A stretch of DNA of 64,000 bases from Campanula takesimana (taxonomy: Eukaryota; Streptophyta; Magnoliopsida; Asterales; Campanulaceae): positions 1 through 64,000 of the forward strand of contig JAOWBW010002529.1 of NCBI GenBank assembly GCA_026119855.1, read 5' to 3'. Below are positions 1-11,016 of the stretch, in pieces. The position numbers and the translations under genes are program-made. Position 1 is the stretch's first letter. Every line of letters begins with the position of its first letter. The notes below the pieces were generated by a model. It was not told the DNA's origin and did no database searches. It was given only the letters and a program-made list of their open reading frames with translations.

Positions 1-900
1 TAGGCTTGAGGCTAGGGTTTAGATCGAATGCGACTACCTAGGCTCGGGCTAGGGTTTAGAGCGAATGCGACTACCTAGGCTCGAGGCTAGGTTTGGAAAG
101 AGTGCGACTACCTAAACTTGAGGCTAGGGTTGATTGAGTTTTGGACAGGGCATTATATCCTAGGTTTTTGGACTAGGGTTCAATAAAACGGAGAATTGAG
201 ATTGTAAATTTCCTAGGTTTCGAGACTAGGGTTTCGGGAATTTGGAATGATGTTGCATACGGGGCTTTGGAAATTCCCTAGAATTTGGGCTAGGGTTAAA
301 GGGGATGTTGTGGTTTCCTAGGCTTAAGGATAGGGTTTAGATAGGATATGTGACTACTAGGATCAAGGCTAGGGTTTAGGAAGGGTGTAACTACCTAGGA
401 TCAAGGCTAGGGTTTAAGAAGGATGTAACTTCCTAGGCTTTAGGCTAGGGTTTGAAAGGATGTAATTACCTAGGCTTGAGGCTAGGTTCAGAGAGAATGA
501 TATGACTACCTAGGCCCGAGGCTAGGGTTTAGAGAGGATACGTGACTACATAGGATCAAGGCTAGGGTTTAGGAAGGGTGTAAATACCTAGGCTCTAGGT
601 AGGGTTTGGAAGGGATGTAACTACCTAGGCTCGGGGCTAGGGTTTAGGGAAGGATGTAATTACCTAGGCTTGAGGCTATGGTTCAGAGAGAATGATATGA
701 CTACCTAGGCTTGAGGCTATGGTTTTAGAGAATGTGTTTACCTAGGTTTAAGGCTAGGGTTTGGAGACCGAAAGCATTTGAAGGTTTGTCTTGGTTTAGA
801 CCGAGCAAGTTTGAGGTCTAAGAGTGTTGCGGTTTGGGCAAATGAGCTTGATACCTCGTGGCTGGATAGGCTCGATAGATTAGACCTAGGCTAAAGTTCT
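1..900. repeat. Degenerate ~37-bp tandem repeat with telo-box-like core
   Basis: Around twenty degenerate units share cctaggct(t/c)gaggctaggg followed by a variable tail ending in gacta. At the left end the phase is 37 bp (ctaccta at 34, 71 and 108); later units drift to 37-42 bp. Most units contain ctagggttt, the complement of a telo-box-like aaaccctag. The array lies in the 3' non-coding part of element G. Confidence 0.8.
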
Positions 901-2540
901 AGGGTTTATCTAGGTTAAGACTCAGACATTTGTTGAGGAGACCCGGGCCTAATGGATGGTAGGCGTGAGATCTAGGAGATCGAAGGCTAGGCAGGGTATA
1001 GCGTTGGGACATAAGGCTTTCAAGGCGGGTAAGTCTTGTCCTAGAGTACAACCGCGTTATGGGTTAGGACCAAGCAGGCTTGAGGTCGGCCAAGGAGCAA
1101 CGGATTGGGATTGGATGATCCTAGTACCTAATACGCATGTCGGGCTTGGGATCCTAGAGCGTTTGAAAGTTTAGTCTGGTGCGAACCATAAGTGCGGGAA
1201 ATGGTTTTGGATATATGACCATGTTGGCGCTTTAGGTAAATGGATCGAGTGTCCAAGACTTTGCTTTGAGTACAATAGTGTGCCTAACAGGATTGGGTAT
1301 GCTTAGGACTTAATTTTGCCTTAGAGGTCATGCGTGTGACTAAGCTCGTTTGGCAATTTCGAAGGTAGGTTAGGGATGGGACCAAGGTGTTTAAGGACAT
1401 GGGTTTTAACCTGATGGTATTGAGATCCCTATGGTATGGCGTGGTGCGCAGGAGATCCTATGTACTTGAGCAAGGTTTGAGATTTGGACTCGTTGGGGGA
1501 GCGATGTTTGAGATCCATGGATTTCAAGGGTGGACCTTGTAGGTGGCGAGGTTTGGACTCGGCTTGATTAAGTAGGTTAGAGTCCTTAAGGGGTTGAAGG
1601 TCAGACTAGGAAGTCTTTTGAGGCTAATGGGTGACACTAGGTTGGTACTTGGTAGGTTTAAGAGTGGTAGGGTCATGGCTTGGACATGACGGGAGTCGGG
1701 AGACGTAGATGTTGTCGCTTTTAGTCGGACCAAGTAGGCTTGGGAATTACAGAGTCCAAAGGGTGGAGATGTAAGGTGAGAGACCTAAAGGGTAGAAAGT
1801 CTTGTGACCTAAAGGTTTAGGGGTTGAGGCCTAAGGTATGGATCAGATATTCTAGAGACCTAAAAGGTAGGTGTTTGGTAGACTCGAATGGTCTTGGGCC
1901 CTCAGGGCTCGCTCCACAGGTTAGACTATGGGTGGACCTTAGAAGTTGGACCGAGGAGGATAAGAGAGCTATGGCTTAGACAGGGTAAGGACGAGTATGT
2001 GTTGGTAGGTTTGAGATCTAGGAGATCGGGTAGGCTCGGGGCCGGTAGGTTCGGGACCTAATGGGTCACCCTAAGGATTTGGCTTTGGTTAACTGTTTAA
2101 GGTCTAAAGTTTTGGGTATAACTGGTTTGAGGCCGAAGGGGTCATGCTACGAACTTGCGAAGGTCGAGCTAAGAGGTTATGATGTAACGTAGGTAAGACT
2201 CACCGGGTAGGTTTGGGATCTAGGTAAGACTGATCGGGTAGGATCGGACCTAGAGAGTTTATGGTGTAACTTAGGCAAGACTGACCGGGTAGGCTTGGGA
2301 CCTAAGGTTTTGAACCAGGTAGGTTGGGACCTAAGGGTATCCTATTGTGTAGGAAATAGGGTGAAGGACCGAGTCAACTCAAGAATCACGGAGATGGGTC
2401 TCAGATGGATCGAGGATGTTTTTACAATTTTGTGGAGACCGAGCGTGCAGGTTTATAAACAAAGTGTCGGGGAGGAGAAAACTTTATGAAAGTGTTATGA
2501 TCTTATACAGATGACTTATAATTAATTATGATTCTAATCA
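901..2540. other. Non-coding G-rich decayed repeat, element G
   Basis: No gene is supported. The plus strand is G-rich and repeatedly shows gaccta(a/g)g, gggtaggct and ggacctaa words at irregular spacing, which looks like an older, more eroded tandem array. Short open frames here have no recognisable domain and are by-products of the repeats. Confidence 0.55.
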
Positions 2541-2549
2541 ATCCAAATA

Positions 2550-2985
2550 GGTCGTCGCGTGCCGAGTTTAACGATGAGGGGTGCCCTTCTTCTAAGTGTA
2601 TCCTTGTTGGCGCCTCGGTATTCTCTGGGAAACCATATAGTCGACCTATTCCGTTAGGGATTATCTAATTTGGTGAGCGGGTACCCTCCCTCCTTTGAGA
2701 ACTCTACGTCAAGCTTGATGATGAGGGATGCCCTTCTTCTACGTATGTGCTTGATGAAGCCCCGGCATTCTTTGAGAACCTTATGGTCGGTCCTTTATTG
2801 TTAGGGAAGCCCCAGTTGCGTAGAGCGGGGTATCCTCCCTCCTTTGAGAAATCCTATGTCGAGCTTGATGATGAGGAGTCCTCTTCTTCTAAGTATGTGC
2901 TTGATGAAGCCCCGGTATTCTTTGAGAAACCTTATGGTCGGTCCTTTATTGTTAGGGAAGCCCCAGTTGCGTAGAGCGGGGTATC
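2550..2985. repeat. Three-copy 150-bp tandem repeat
   Basis: Two close copies (about 2680-2829 and 2830-2979) have a 150-bp period: tgcttgatgaagccccgg recurs exactly 150 bp apart. A third, more diverged copy lies at about 2550-2679. The period is a multiple of three, so short frames stay open, but no protein family is recognised. Confidence 0.8.
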
Positions 2986-3015
2986 CTACCTCTTTTAAGA
3001 CGCACCCTTTTTTCT

Positions 3016-3048
3016 GCCTAGACCGCCCTTGCGGGTTTTCAATCTAGC
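3016..3048 (-). other. GNRA-hairpin motif, copy a (element G)
   Basis: Sense of G is the minus strand. The outer stem ctaga/tctag (3018-3022 with 3043-3047) encloses ccc/ggg (3026-3028 with 3033-3035), with loop gcaa on the sense strand. The same layout recurs four more times in G and C. Confidence 0.55.
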
Positions 3049-3530
3049 GGGCATCTCTTTTGCGTCTTTTTTTTTTTTTTTTTTTTTTTGAATCATTCAG
3101 TCGACTCAAAAAAGGAAAAAGAATTGTTTGAAAACATGCGGGGGCATTTTGGGGAGAGTAAGAGAGAGAGAGAGAGATAGTACTCACATTTTGACTCTTT
3201 GAGCACTGAGGGTACATATGTACAAAAGGGAGGAAGCCCCTGCTTTGACAGAAAGTAAGTGTTTAGCTCTTTCCTAGATTGTAGGACGGAAGACTTGTCG
3301 AGACATTTGAAAATTGTTTTATTCAAGATTCTCATTTGATTGCTCGAGAATGGACCTCGTTGATTAGTTAATGAGTTATGGTTAATTGGTAAACAAGTAG
3401 CCTCAAATTAATAAATGTTTTGATCAATTGTGAGTGAAGAAGTCAGGAGTAGAAATATGGGGGAAGAGAGAAGAGAAGGAAAATTGGCTACGAGGTGGGT
3501 TGTGTATATTTTGGACCGGACCCTAAGGTT

Positions 3531-3574
3531 GCCTACGTTCTCCTCATGTGAGAAGCTCAGGTCCGCGTAGTTCG
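3531..3574 (-). other. CTACG/CGTAG stem-loop motif, copy 1 (element G)
   Basis: Outer stem cctacg (3532-3537) with cgtag (3566-3570); inner stem ttctc (3538-3542) with gagaa (3550-3554), loop of 7 nt. The flanking words tgcctacgtt and agctcaggtc recur at 5749, 8946, 41908 and 60589. Confidence 0.6.
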
Positions 3575-3970
3575 GGGATGACCCGCTTGACGATGGTGTC
3601 GGGTTTCAGTGGGTATGTGTGGGAGGAAAGAAAAGAAAGAAAGTTGGCCCAAGGTAGGTTATGTTTGGCTTTGAGTGGTTGCCCGGTTGACGATGAAGTT
3701 GGGTTTTGAGTTTAGGGGTGTGAGGTTCATTTGAGGTGAGTTGTTCTGTGTAGCTCATTGCGGTAGATTACTCTTTTGTAGTTGTTGCAGTGGATTGCTC
3801 CATCGTAGTTGTCATGGGTTGCTGCCGTTTATCTACTTTGTAAGGAAAGAAAGGAAAATAGAACATTTGAGGTGAAAAGAAAATGAGACTTTTACTTTTC
3901 CATGGTGATAGCCCCTTCTATTTTTCTTTATTTTTTTTTTATTTTATCTCTTTGTGCACACCCTTTTTTT

Positions 3971-4003
3971 GCCTAGGCCGCCCTTTCGGGTTTTCAACCT
4001 AGC
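3971..4003 (-). other. GNRA-hairpin motif, copy b (element G)
   Basis: Outer stem ctagg/cctag (3973-3977 with 3998-4002); inner ccc/ggg (3981-3983 with 3988-3990); loop gaaa on the sense (minus) strand. Confidence 0.55.
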
Positions 4004-4034
4004 GGGCTTCTTTTTGTGCAATGCTCTAACTTTT

Positions 4035-4066
4035 GCCTAGGTCGCCCTTTTGGGTTTCAACCTAGC
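4035..4066 (-). other. GNRA-like hairpin motif, copy c (element G)
   Basis: Outer stem ctaggt/acctag (4037-4042 with 4060-4065); inner ccc/ggg (4045-4047 with 4052-4054); sense-strand loop aaaa, so this copy has lost the GNRA consensus. Confidence 0.5.
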
Positions 4067-4921
4067 GAGCCATATATATATATATATATTTTTTTTATAT
4101 ATTTGTACATGAAACATTGGGCGAGACAAGCCCCTAGTTTGCTTTCGCCTTTCTCGATTGCGAGGTAGCTTCCTTATAGTTCAAGCGGCCTTTTGCTGGC
4201 GGCGGGCGTCCTAGCCCCTTGATTTTCACCGGTAGAGCTCCATTGGGTTATCACGTGCACCAATGAATGACTTCGTGCACTTGTCTTATATTTGTGATGG
4301 AATACGGACAGCCCCAGTGTAACGGCATGTAGTACTCATGATGGGAACAAACCAATCCTTTAAATTGTGGCAGCATGGATGTCTATTTGATGATGAGCAA
4401 CCGCAGTCCATTTCTTTGTCACGGCCTTATAAAAAGGGGTCTAATGGTGGGATGAGAGGCGTATGAGGATAGTGTATGGGAGAAGGTGTATATAGAGAGT
4501 GTACATGAAGTGTGTACAAAGGGTGAGTGTATAGAGAGAGTGTATGGGGGTAGAATGTAGAGAGAAGTGAAAGTGATTCGTTCATCCCAATTGATCGAAG
4601 CATTTGTTATTTTGTGGGTCCATTTACCTTTTAATGAGTCGTCATTAATGAGTAAGATTAAGATTAATTCATCATATAAAGATATAGCAATCAAGCGAAA
4701 ATGGTGAATAAGACAATTTTCATGAAATTGATATATGCAAGCTTATGTCTCAAGTCTAGAGAGAAAAGAAATGAAATAAAGACCCTTTTATTGGAACTAA
4801 AAGATTTAAACTGACTAGTCCGGGGTGGACTTTTACTTAAAGAAACAAAAATCGTCCAAGGTGGACTTTTGACTAAGGACACTCTAGACCTACGAAGACT
4901 GAATGACCCTTTTCTTTTCTT

Positions 4922-5601
4922 TTATTTAAAGGAGGTAGCCCCAATTTCCTCTTTTGCCCATGCCCATGTATTCCGTTGGCGGGTGATGACTCCGCTGTTA
5001 ATGAGGCTTTGAATCTTTCTCCTCAATTGGAGGCAATCTTCGGTGTCATGTCCAATGTACTGGTGGTATTGGCAGTGTTTGGAGGATCCAAGCCTTGCTT
5101 CACCCTACTTGGTTCATAATTGAACAAAGGAGACAACTTGCCGGCTTGAACTAGACTTTTGAAGAGTTTGCCCAAGTCGTCGAATTCGCGCTCGTCCTTC
5201 CTTTCATGAACTGTCTTTGAGGGTAATTTAGGTACCGGCACCCCTTGTTGATGAGTAGTCATAGGGGACATCCCGACGGGGACAGTCTGTGGCGGCCCGT
5301 ACATTTGAGGAGCGTACGGGTGTTGACATTGAGCACGAGGGAGAATTCGACTGAGGTAATCATAAACGCCACGAATGTCAGACAAATGGCGCCTCTCGAT
5401 ATCTCTTAGGGTCTTATGCATCTCCTTCTGAAAGTGTGTTGCTTGCTCGTTGAGAATGGCCTTAAAGTGGATTGCTTGTTCATCGAGGATGGCTTCGAAG
5501 TGGGATGCTTGCTTACTGAGAGCAGTACCGGTGTAGAGGATTGTCTCGGGATCTTGGGTAGCAGCTTCAGTTGCAACTTCGATGTTCCTTGCAGCCGACA
5601 T
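4922..5601 (-). pseudogene. gag: gag relic of element G (frameshifted)
   Basis: Gag would package element RNA in cytoplasmic particles. The start at 5601 (MSAARN) gives 192 residues: an N-terminal helical stretch with repeated HFxAIL(D/N)EQA heptad-like units, a Pro/Met-rich middle, then a segment ending LFKSLVQAGKLSPL. Near 5100 the frame breaks. In the next frame the sequence reads a zinc knuckle, CQYHQYIGHDTEDC (CxxH spacing), then LINSGVI and a stop at 4922-4924. Element C has the related CGYHKHSGHTTEGC knuckle. This knuckle is typical of plant Tat/Ogre-type Gag. No pol follows downstream. One indel would explain the break. Confidence 0.75.
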
Positions 5602-5748
5602 GATGCAGAACTCTATGTCATGAAAGAATTAGATTCGTATTTAATGATAAGGCATCGTTATAAGAATCATTTTTTGGAAAAGAGTAGGTCTCCACATTTT
5701 TGAAATGCATTTTGGTAAAAAATTGAAAGTTTGACCGGGCCGAAGTTG

Positions 5749-5813
5749 CCTACGTTCCCCTTACCATGAGAGAGAGGTCCCACACAATAAGAGGCTCAGG
5801 TCACCGTAGTTCG
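5749..5813 (-). other. CTACG/CGTAG stem-loop motif, copy 2 (element G)
   Basis: Outer arms cctacg (5749-5754) and cgtag (5805-5809) are kept. The inner part is about 20 bp longer than in other copies and pairs less clearly. Confidence 0.5.
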
Positions 5814-5899
5814 AATCAAGTTAGACTTTTAAAAAGAGGTGAGAGATGACCATAGGGGTCAAAAAGAGGGAGATGACTCGGTCCTTGGTCAAGCATGGG

Positions 5900-7650
5900 T
5901 GAGGAAGACCTATAGGAGTTGGTTTTGATTGAGTAGGGTATGGTTTGACCTAAATTTGACCTAAGGTTTGACCTAAGGTTTGAGACAAGAAGTGGTTCAA
6001 GCTAGGATGCGACGATAATGGTGGGTTGACCTAGATGGGTAAAGGATAGGTCGACCTAAATGAGAAGGGTTGGATTGACCTATATGGTGAATGAATCAAG
6101 ATAGCGGGTTGTAGCGGTTTGCCTATGGGATGATCTAAGCGGGATGGACATGGTTTGACCTAGGCGGGTCTAAGGTTGACCTATTCGGGTTGGTGGATTA
6201 AGGAAGGTTGGAGATTGACCTAGATGGATCCAAGATAGGTAAGTCGATCTAAGCGGGTCACGGGGTGACCTTGGCGGGTCAAAGGTGAAGGGGTAGTTTT
6301 AACCTAAGACGGGCAGGTTGACCTAAATGGGTCAAGGATGGTGTGTGTACCTAAACGGGTTGACCTAGGTTGGTCTGGACGACGGTGGGTCAAGATGATG
6401 GTTTGACCTAAGCGGGTTAGGACCAAAGGTAATTGGGTTCACTTATGGAATCAAAGATTGACCTAAGAGGTCGAAAACGGATAAGGTTGACCTAGGAGTC
6501 CAAGTTTGACCTAAGAGGTCGAAGGTGATTGGGTTGACTTAGGGAGTCAAAGGTTGACCTTAGTGGTCAAAGGTGGACCTAAGAGATCGAGGGGTGATAA
6601 AGTTGACCTAAGGGGTCCAAGGTTTGACCTATGGGGTCAAAGGCAGATGAGAATGACCTATGGGGTCAAAGGTTGACCTACGAGGTCAAAGGCGGATGAG
6701 GTTGACCTAAGGGGTCAAAGGTTGACTTAAGAAGTCAAAAGGTGATTGAGGTCGACCTAAGGGGTCAAAGGTTGACCTAAGAGGTCGAGGGGTGACCTAA
6801 GAGGTCGAAGGTGATAAGGTTGACCTAGGAGGTCAAGGGTTTACCTAAGAGGTCGGAGGTTGATAAGGTTGGCCTAGGGGGTCAAAGGTAGACCTAAGAG
6901 ATCAAAGGTTGGTACGGTTGACCTAGGGGGTCAAAGGTTGACTTAAACGGATAAGATTGACCTAGGGGGTCAAAGGTTGACTTAAACGGATAAGATTGAC
7001 CTAGGGGGTCAAAGGTTGGCCTAAGAGGTCAAAGGGTGGTAAGGTTGACCTAGGAGGTCAAAGGTTGACCTAGGGGGTCAAAGGTTGGCTTAAGAGGTCA
7101 AAGGTAGATAAGATTGACCTTGGAGGTCAAAGGTTGGGAAGGTTGACCTAGGTGGTCAAAGGTTGACCTAGGAGGTCAAAGGTAGGTAAGGTTGACCTAG
7201 GGGGTCAAAGGTTGACCTAGGAGGTCAAAGGGAGGTAAGGTTGACCTAGGGGGTCAAAGGTTGACTTAAACGGATAAGATTGACCTAGGGGGTCAAAGGT
7301 TGACTTAAACGGATAAGATTGACCTAGGGGGTCAAAGGTTGGCCTAAGAGGTCAAAGGGTGGTAAGGTTGACCTAGGAGGTCAAGGTTGACCTAGGGGGT
7401 CAAAGGTTGGCCTAAGAGGTCAAAGGGTGGTAAGGTTGACCTAGGAGGTCAAAGGTTGACCTAGGGAGTCAAAGGTTGACTTAAGAGGTCAAAGGTAGAT
7501 AAGGTTGACCTTGGGGGTCAAAGGTTGGGAAGGTTGACCTAGGTGGTCGAAGGTTGACCTAGGAGGTCAAAGGTAGGTAAGGTTGACCCAGGGGGTCAAA
7601 GGTTGACCTAGGAGGTCAAAGGTAGATAAGATTGTCCTAAGAGGCCAAAG
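5900..7650. repeat. ~20-bp tandem array of facing ttgacc / ggtcaa half-sites
   Basis: Dozens of copies of ttgaccta(g/a)g(g/a)ggtcaaagg, eroded toward 5900 and near-perfect around 6900-7600, with higher-order blocks of a few units repeated. The core ttgacc with facing ggtcaa matches the plant W-box (WRKY-factor site), in both orientations. It lies in the leader of G. Confidence 0.8.
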
Positions 7651-8184
7651 GATGGTGGGATTTTGACCAAAGCGGGTCGAGTTGAAGGGTAGGCCCAAAT
7701 GGATCGCAATGATGGCCCAACGGATGAGCGATGGACCTTAGAGGTCGCCTAGATGCAATGCACATTTTATTTTGCGAAAAGTTTTGCATTTATTTACATC
7801 CTAAATGGGTGGTCCGAGGAGTGTCCTAATCTCTATGTGTGGGTTGACACGGGTTAGGTTAAAGGTTCCCACCGCTCGCGGAATGTACACGGTGAGTGGA
7901 GTAGACGAGTGACTCGAAAAATGTGAGGCAGTAGCGCACAAATTCCTGCACATCGAATACTCCGGGTAGTAGGGACATGTGCAGTGCTGACACGGACTAG
8001 TGGTAGTGTGTGGCAAGAAACTAATTCTTTTTAAGGAGAAAAGAGAGAAGTTTTGAATGTTTGAATGATGCTATGCAATGCAATGCAGGAGAAGGAAAAT
8101 AATGTACAAGGGAGCATAGCAGAGTTTTGTTTGACCCTAATACTAAGGGGAAAATAACAAAGGTACATGGTACAAGGTACAAGG

Positions 8185-8640
8185 TAGAAGTATTAACATG
8201 GCGGAGTGCGCGGGTGCATGTGTAAACATGGCTTAACTGTAGGGGGCACGTGAAAACATGGCAAGTGTGCATGTGTAAACATAGCAGGTGTGTGCATATG
8301 TAAACATGGCAGGTGTGTGCATGTGTAAACATGGCAGGTGTGTGCACGTGAAAACATGGCAAGTGTGCATGTGTAAACATGGCAGGTGTGTGCATATGTA
8401 AACATGGCAGGTGTGTGCATGTGTAAACATGGCAGGTGTGTGCACGTGTAAACATGGCAGGTGTGTGTATGTGTAAACATGGCAAAGTGTGTGGTGCATG
8501 TGAGAACATGGCAAAGTGTAAGGTGTGTGCATGTGTAAACATGGCAGGTGTGTGCATGTGTAAACATGGCAAAGTGTGTGGTGCATGTGAGAACATGGCA
8601 AAGTGTAAGGTGCATGTGAGAACATGGCAAACATCATGAT
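8185..8640. repeat. ~23-24-bp tandem repeat (gtgtgcatgtgtaaacatgg)
   Basis: About eighteen units of (g)tgtgcatgtgtaaacatggcag and variants (gtgcatgtgagaacatggca). It is rich in alternating purine-pyrimidine and catg words. The open frames on both strands (Cys/His/Thr-rich) follow from the repeat and are not genes. Confidence 0.85.
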
Positions 8641-8683
8641 GTCAACGAAAGTTAGACCCACTAAGTTTGAAAAAGTTTCAAAG

Positions 8684-8704
8684 CAGTCCCCAGCAGAGTC
8701 GCCA
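8684..8704 (-). other. Primer-binding site of element G (tRNA-Arg type)
   Basis: On the minus strand this reads TGGCGACTCTGCTGGGGA, complementary to a plant tRNA-Arg 3' end as I recall it. It starts one base inside the LTR end at 8706 and fixes the orientation of G. Confidence 0.75.
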
Positions 8705-8945
8705 CTGTGAATACGTGTGTTTGAATTTGGGAATATTCATTGCAACATTAAAATATGAGAGTCGCCACGCCGTTTTAATTATAGCCAAAACATTGAGAAA
8801 AAGCATGTTTAATGGGTTCGGGGGTCAAATTACAACAAGAGAAGAATATTGGACGTTATCACTCCTATTGCCCGAATGATCGGTCTTTCTATCATGATGA
8901 ATGTGTTAGTAGTGTGTTAGTGTTTGAGACCGGATCCGAAGATTG

Positions 8946-8987
8946 CCTACGTTCCTCTCAATGTGAGAAGCTCAGGTCAGCGTAGTT
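8946..8987 (-). other. CTACG/CGTAG stem-loop motif, copy 3 (LTR of G)
   Basis: Outer arms cctacg (8946-8951) and cgtag (8981-8985); inner stem tctca (8956-8960) with tgaga (8964-8968), loop 3 nt. Confidence 0.6.
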
Positions 8988-9471
8988 CGAGAAGAATTTA
9001 GAATAGGCAGAAGAATCGGGATCATGCATAATGAGGGGGGAATTACCTAAAGATTAGGGTTTAGAAGTAGTTCCTAGATCATCCTTGGGTTGATGAACCC
9101 TCGATCATCATCGGCTATGAAATAACATGCAAACATGAAGATCGCAACCCTAAATATAGCATAAATAAGGTTTTAATCTATGAACACGATGAACATATGA
9201 AGAACATATTATGAACATATGAGTGAGCATGCAAAGCATATGAAGAAACTATGAATAAACATGTACGAACATGAATATAAAAGATCTACATTAAAAATAA
9301 TGCAAGAACACGAAGAAAAGTTAGAAAACTTACCTATGTTGGCAAGAAATAAACCTTGGATCTTCTTGAGTGTTCGAATGTTAATTAGAGAGAAAAATAG
9401 TGTTTAAGAACTCCAAAATTCATACTTAGAGCTCTCCAAATCGGGCCCCTAAACCAATGGAATGGAGTTGG

Positions 9472-9610
9472 TTTATATAGTAAATTGATGGGAGGATCTG
9501 ATGGTCCAGATCATCCGGCGCAAGGTTGGCCGCCTGGCCATTGATGAAGACGGCGACAATGTTGGCCGCGTGGCCAAGGTCGAGGCGTGGCAATGTTGGC
9601 CGCCTGGCCA
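9472..9610 (-). promoter_or_regulatory. U3 GC-site array and TATA box of element G
   Basis: Three sites, gttggccgcctggcca (9525-9540), gttggccgcgtggcca (9561-9576) and gttggccgcctggcca (9595-9610), each an inverted repeat TTGGCC/GGCCA(A). Start-to-start spacing is 36 and 34 bp and the variants alternate (gcct, gcgt, gcct). A TATA box lies 45 bp downstream in the minus sense. Confidence 0.65.
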
Positions 9611-9812
9611 AGTCTGCAGGCTGACTTGATTTTCAAGCTAGGGTTTCACTGTTGCTTTATGGTAACCCTAAGTTGCCTATTTTGATGGATTTTGTCATAA
9701 ATGAGATATTTTGGTAATCCAGGACAAGTCTTTGCAAGGTTTCTAATTCCTATAAAGTCCTTGTATTTTTGGGAAAGTCCTAATAAACTCATTTTCAGGT
9801 CGGGTACTAACA

Positions 9813-11003
9813 GGGATACAATTAGACTTATGGGTATTTGTTGGAGAACAAATACTGGACTGACCCCTATGAGATTTATGTCATGGTCACAATGTCATAA
9901 TTAAGTCTCATATAGTTATATCGCTGGAATCTTTAGACCTGAGGTTATTACAGTCTTCCACATGATGAACATTATGTTTGACGTATTCAAACGTTATCCC
10001 TAACCGGATAGCTATAAAGAATATGATTGGCATAATCGGAATCATGTAGGGAAGAGTAATAAGCCAAGATGGGATTTGTTCCTCGTCAAGAGAGATGTCA
10101 AGCTTTGGCCACTCGATGAATGGTATTGATGAAATGCATGGCCGTGCTCAAATAAGATTTGTGTTATCAATACATTCGGGATCGAGAAAGCATTGAAGAA
10201 ATGTAAGTTGACCATTGACCATGGCTTACGTTTAATAGACATCGTGTAATAAAGAGATTGTGTTATGTTCTATTTTAGGAATTTTGGAGTTCAAAGTTAT
10301 ACTAATTGGGTAGTCATAATGGCTTGCTAGAGTCCGCTTATGACTTACGAGGTTTGACTGGTTCAGACTCGTTGCCAACTTAGTATAATCCTATTGGGTC
10401 ACACACGCAGAACGGATAATTAAAAGGAGCAAAAAACGAAGTAAAACGGGTCCTGCCTAAAGGATCCGTACGGCTGAATCTGGATGCTTCCAGAAACATC
10501 CGTACGGATGGTTTTGCCGGCAGAATCAGTTTTTAGGAAAACTCTTGTTGAACAAGAAAACCTAATTCCTAAAGGGTTTCTGAAATCCCATGAATATAAA
10601 TACAGACTGACGGGAATTGTTCCCTAGTAGTTGATTTGATCAATTCAAAAGTCTTTCTTAGAGAAAGAAATCACACATTATATTCTTGGGTTATTGTGAT
10701 TGATTAATCTCAATTATCAAGTCACAATAATAATTAGGAGCTTTGAAGAATAGTTCTTCAACATCGTTGATCAATCCGAAGACCTAGCAGTCAAGTTCAA
10801 GAAGGCGTTCTTGAAATCTGTTCGTTGTGTGGATCACCGGTAGAGGGCGTTTGTCTTAACGCTTAATCCAATTTTTACATAACGATCTAAAAGGGTTAGT
10901 TTCTTTCATCTTGTTATTATGAATTATTGTTCATAGCGGATCTAGGCTATTGGGTTTTATTCATGTCTATCTTCCGCTGCGCATGATTGAACGAAACCCA
11001 ACA
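9813..11003 (+). repeat. 5' LTR of element E, missing its first 177 bp
   Basis: It aligns with 16831-18022 to the end gaaacccaaca. The missing start is best explained by insertion of G at this point, not deletion, because the breakpoint is exactly the LTR terminus of G. Confidence 0.9.
10462..10602 (+). promoter_or_regulatory. U3 GC-site array and TATA box, element E 5' LTR
   Basis: Two ccgtacgg cores (10466-10473, 10500-10507; spacing 34 bp), the second inside the perfect 12-bp palindrome atccgtacggat. A TATA box, aatataaata, is at 10593-10602, 81 bp downstream of the second site. The 3' LTR repeats this at 17481-17530 and 17611-17621. Confidence 0.65.
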
Positions 11004-11004
11004 G

Positions 11005-11016
11005 TGGTATCAGAGC
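11005..11016 (+). other. Primer-binding site of element E (tRNA-iMet)
   Basis: tggtatcagagc follows the LTR end after one base. This is the standard plant initiator-Met primer site of Copia elements. Confidence 0.9.

Larger units (their letters stand above)
3575..4921. other. Non-coding 3' region of element G
   Basis: No gene is supported. It contains two more GNRA-hairpin motifs, an AT dinucleotide tract near 4073-4090 and T-rich runs (A-rich in the sense of G). Words around the hairpins are shared with element C at 41731-42480 in opposite orientation, which ties the two elements to one lineage. Confidence 0.6.
5602..8683 (-). other. Leader of element G, filled with two tandem arrays
   Basis: This lies between primer site and gag in the minus-strand sense. 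It holds the W-box-like array (about 5900-7650), the 24-bp array (about 8185-8640) and one CTACG/CGTAG motif. No gene is supported. The open frames of 140-190 aa around 8021-8661 are translations of the 24-bp repeat. Confidence 0.7.
1..9812 (-). mobile_element. Element G: Tat/Ogre-like Gypsy element without visible pol, partial
   Basis: Read on the minus strand, this is the 5' part of a large LTR element. Its 5' LTR is at 8706-9812, its tRNA-Arg-type primer site at 8684-8704, then a repeat-filled leader, a gag relic at 5601-4922 and a long repeat-rich 3' region that leaves the window. No protease, reverse transcriptase or integrase is recognisable. It abuts an E-type LTR at exactly the base where 177 bp of that LTR are missing, so G is inferred to have inserted into the 5' LTR of E. 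The TSD would be gggat (9813-9817), with its partner off the left edge. The primer site and CxxH zinc knuckle fit the Tat/Ogre lineage; the assignment is an inference. Confidence 0.75.
8706..9812 (-). repeat. 5' LTR of element G
   Basis: In the minus sense it starts TGTTAGTACCCGAC at 9812 and ends ACGTATTCACA at 8706 (TG...CA), next to the primer site; length 1107 bp. It carries a TATA box (ctatataaa, 9480-9472) preceded by three ttggccgcctggcca-type sites. It also contains one CTACG/CGTAG motif. The same LTR family appears as fragment I at 60292-60659. Confidence 0.8.

Noticed and set aside
956..2489. Small frames at 956-1174, 1524-1733 and 2295-2489
   Set aside because: They lie in eroded G-rich repeats and show no domain or conserved partner.
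8021..8661. Cys/His/Thr-rich open frames of 142-191 aa on the minus strand
   Set aside because: Translations of the 23-24-bp tandem repeat; open in several frames at once, no domain.
9813..11003. Deletion-truncated LTR of E
   Set aside because: The break coincides with the LTR terminus of G, so insertion explains it better than deletion.
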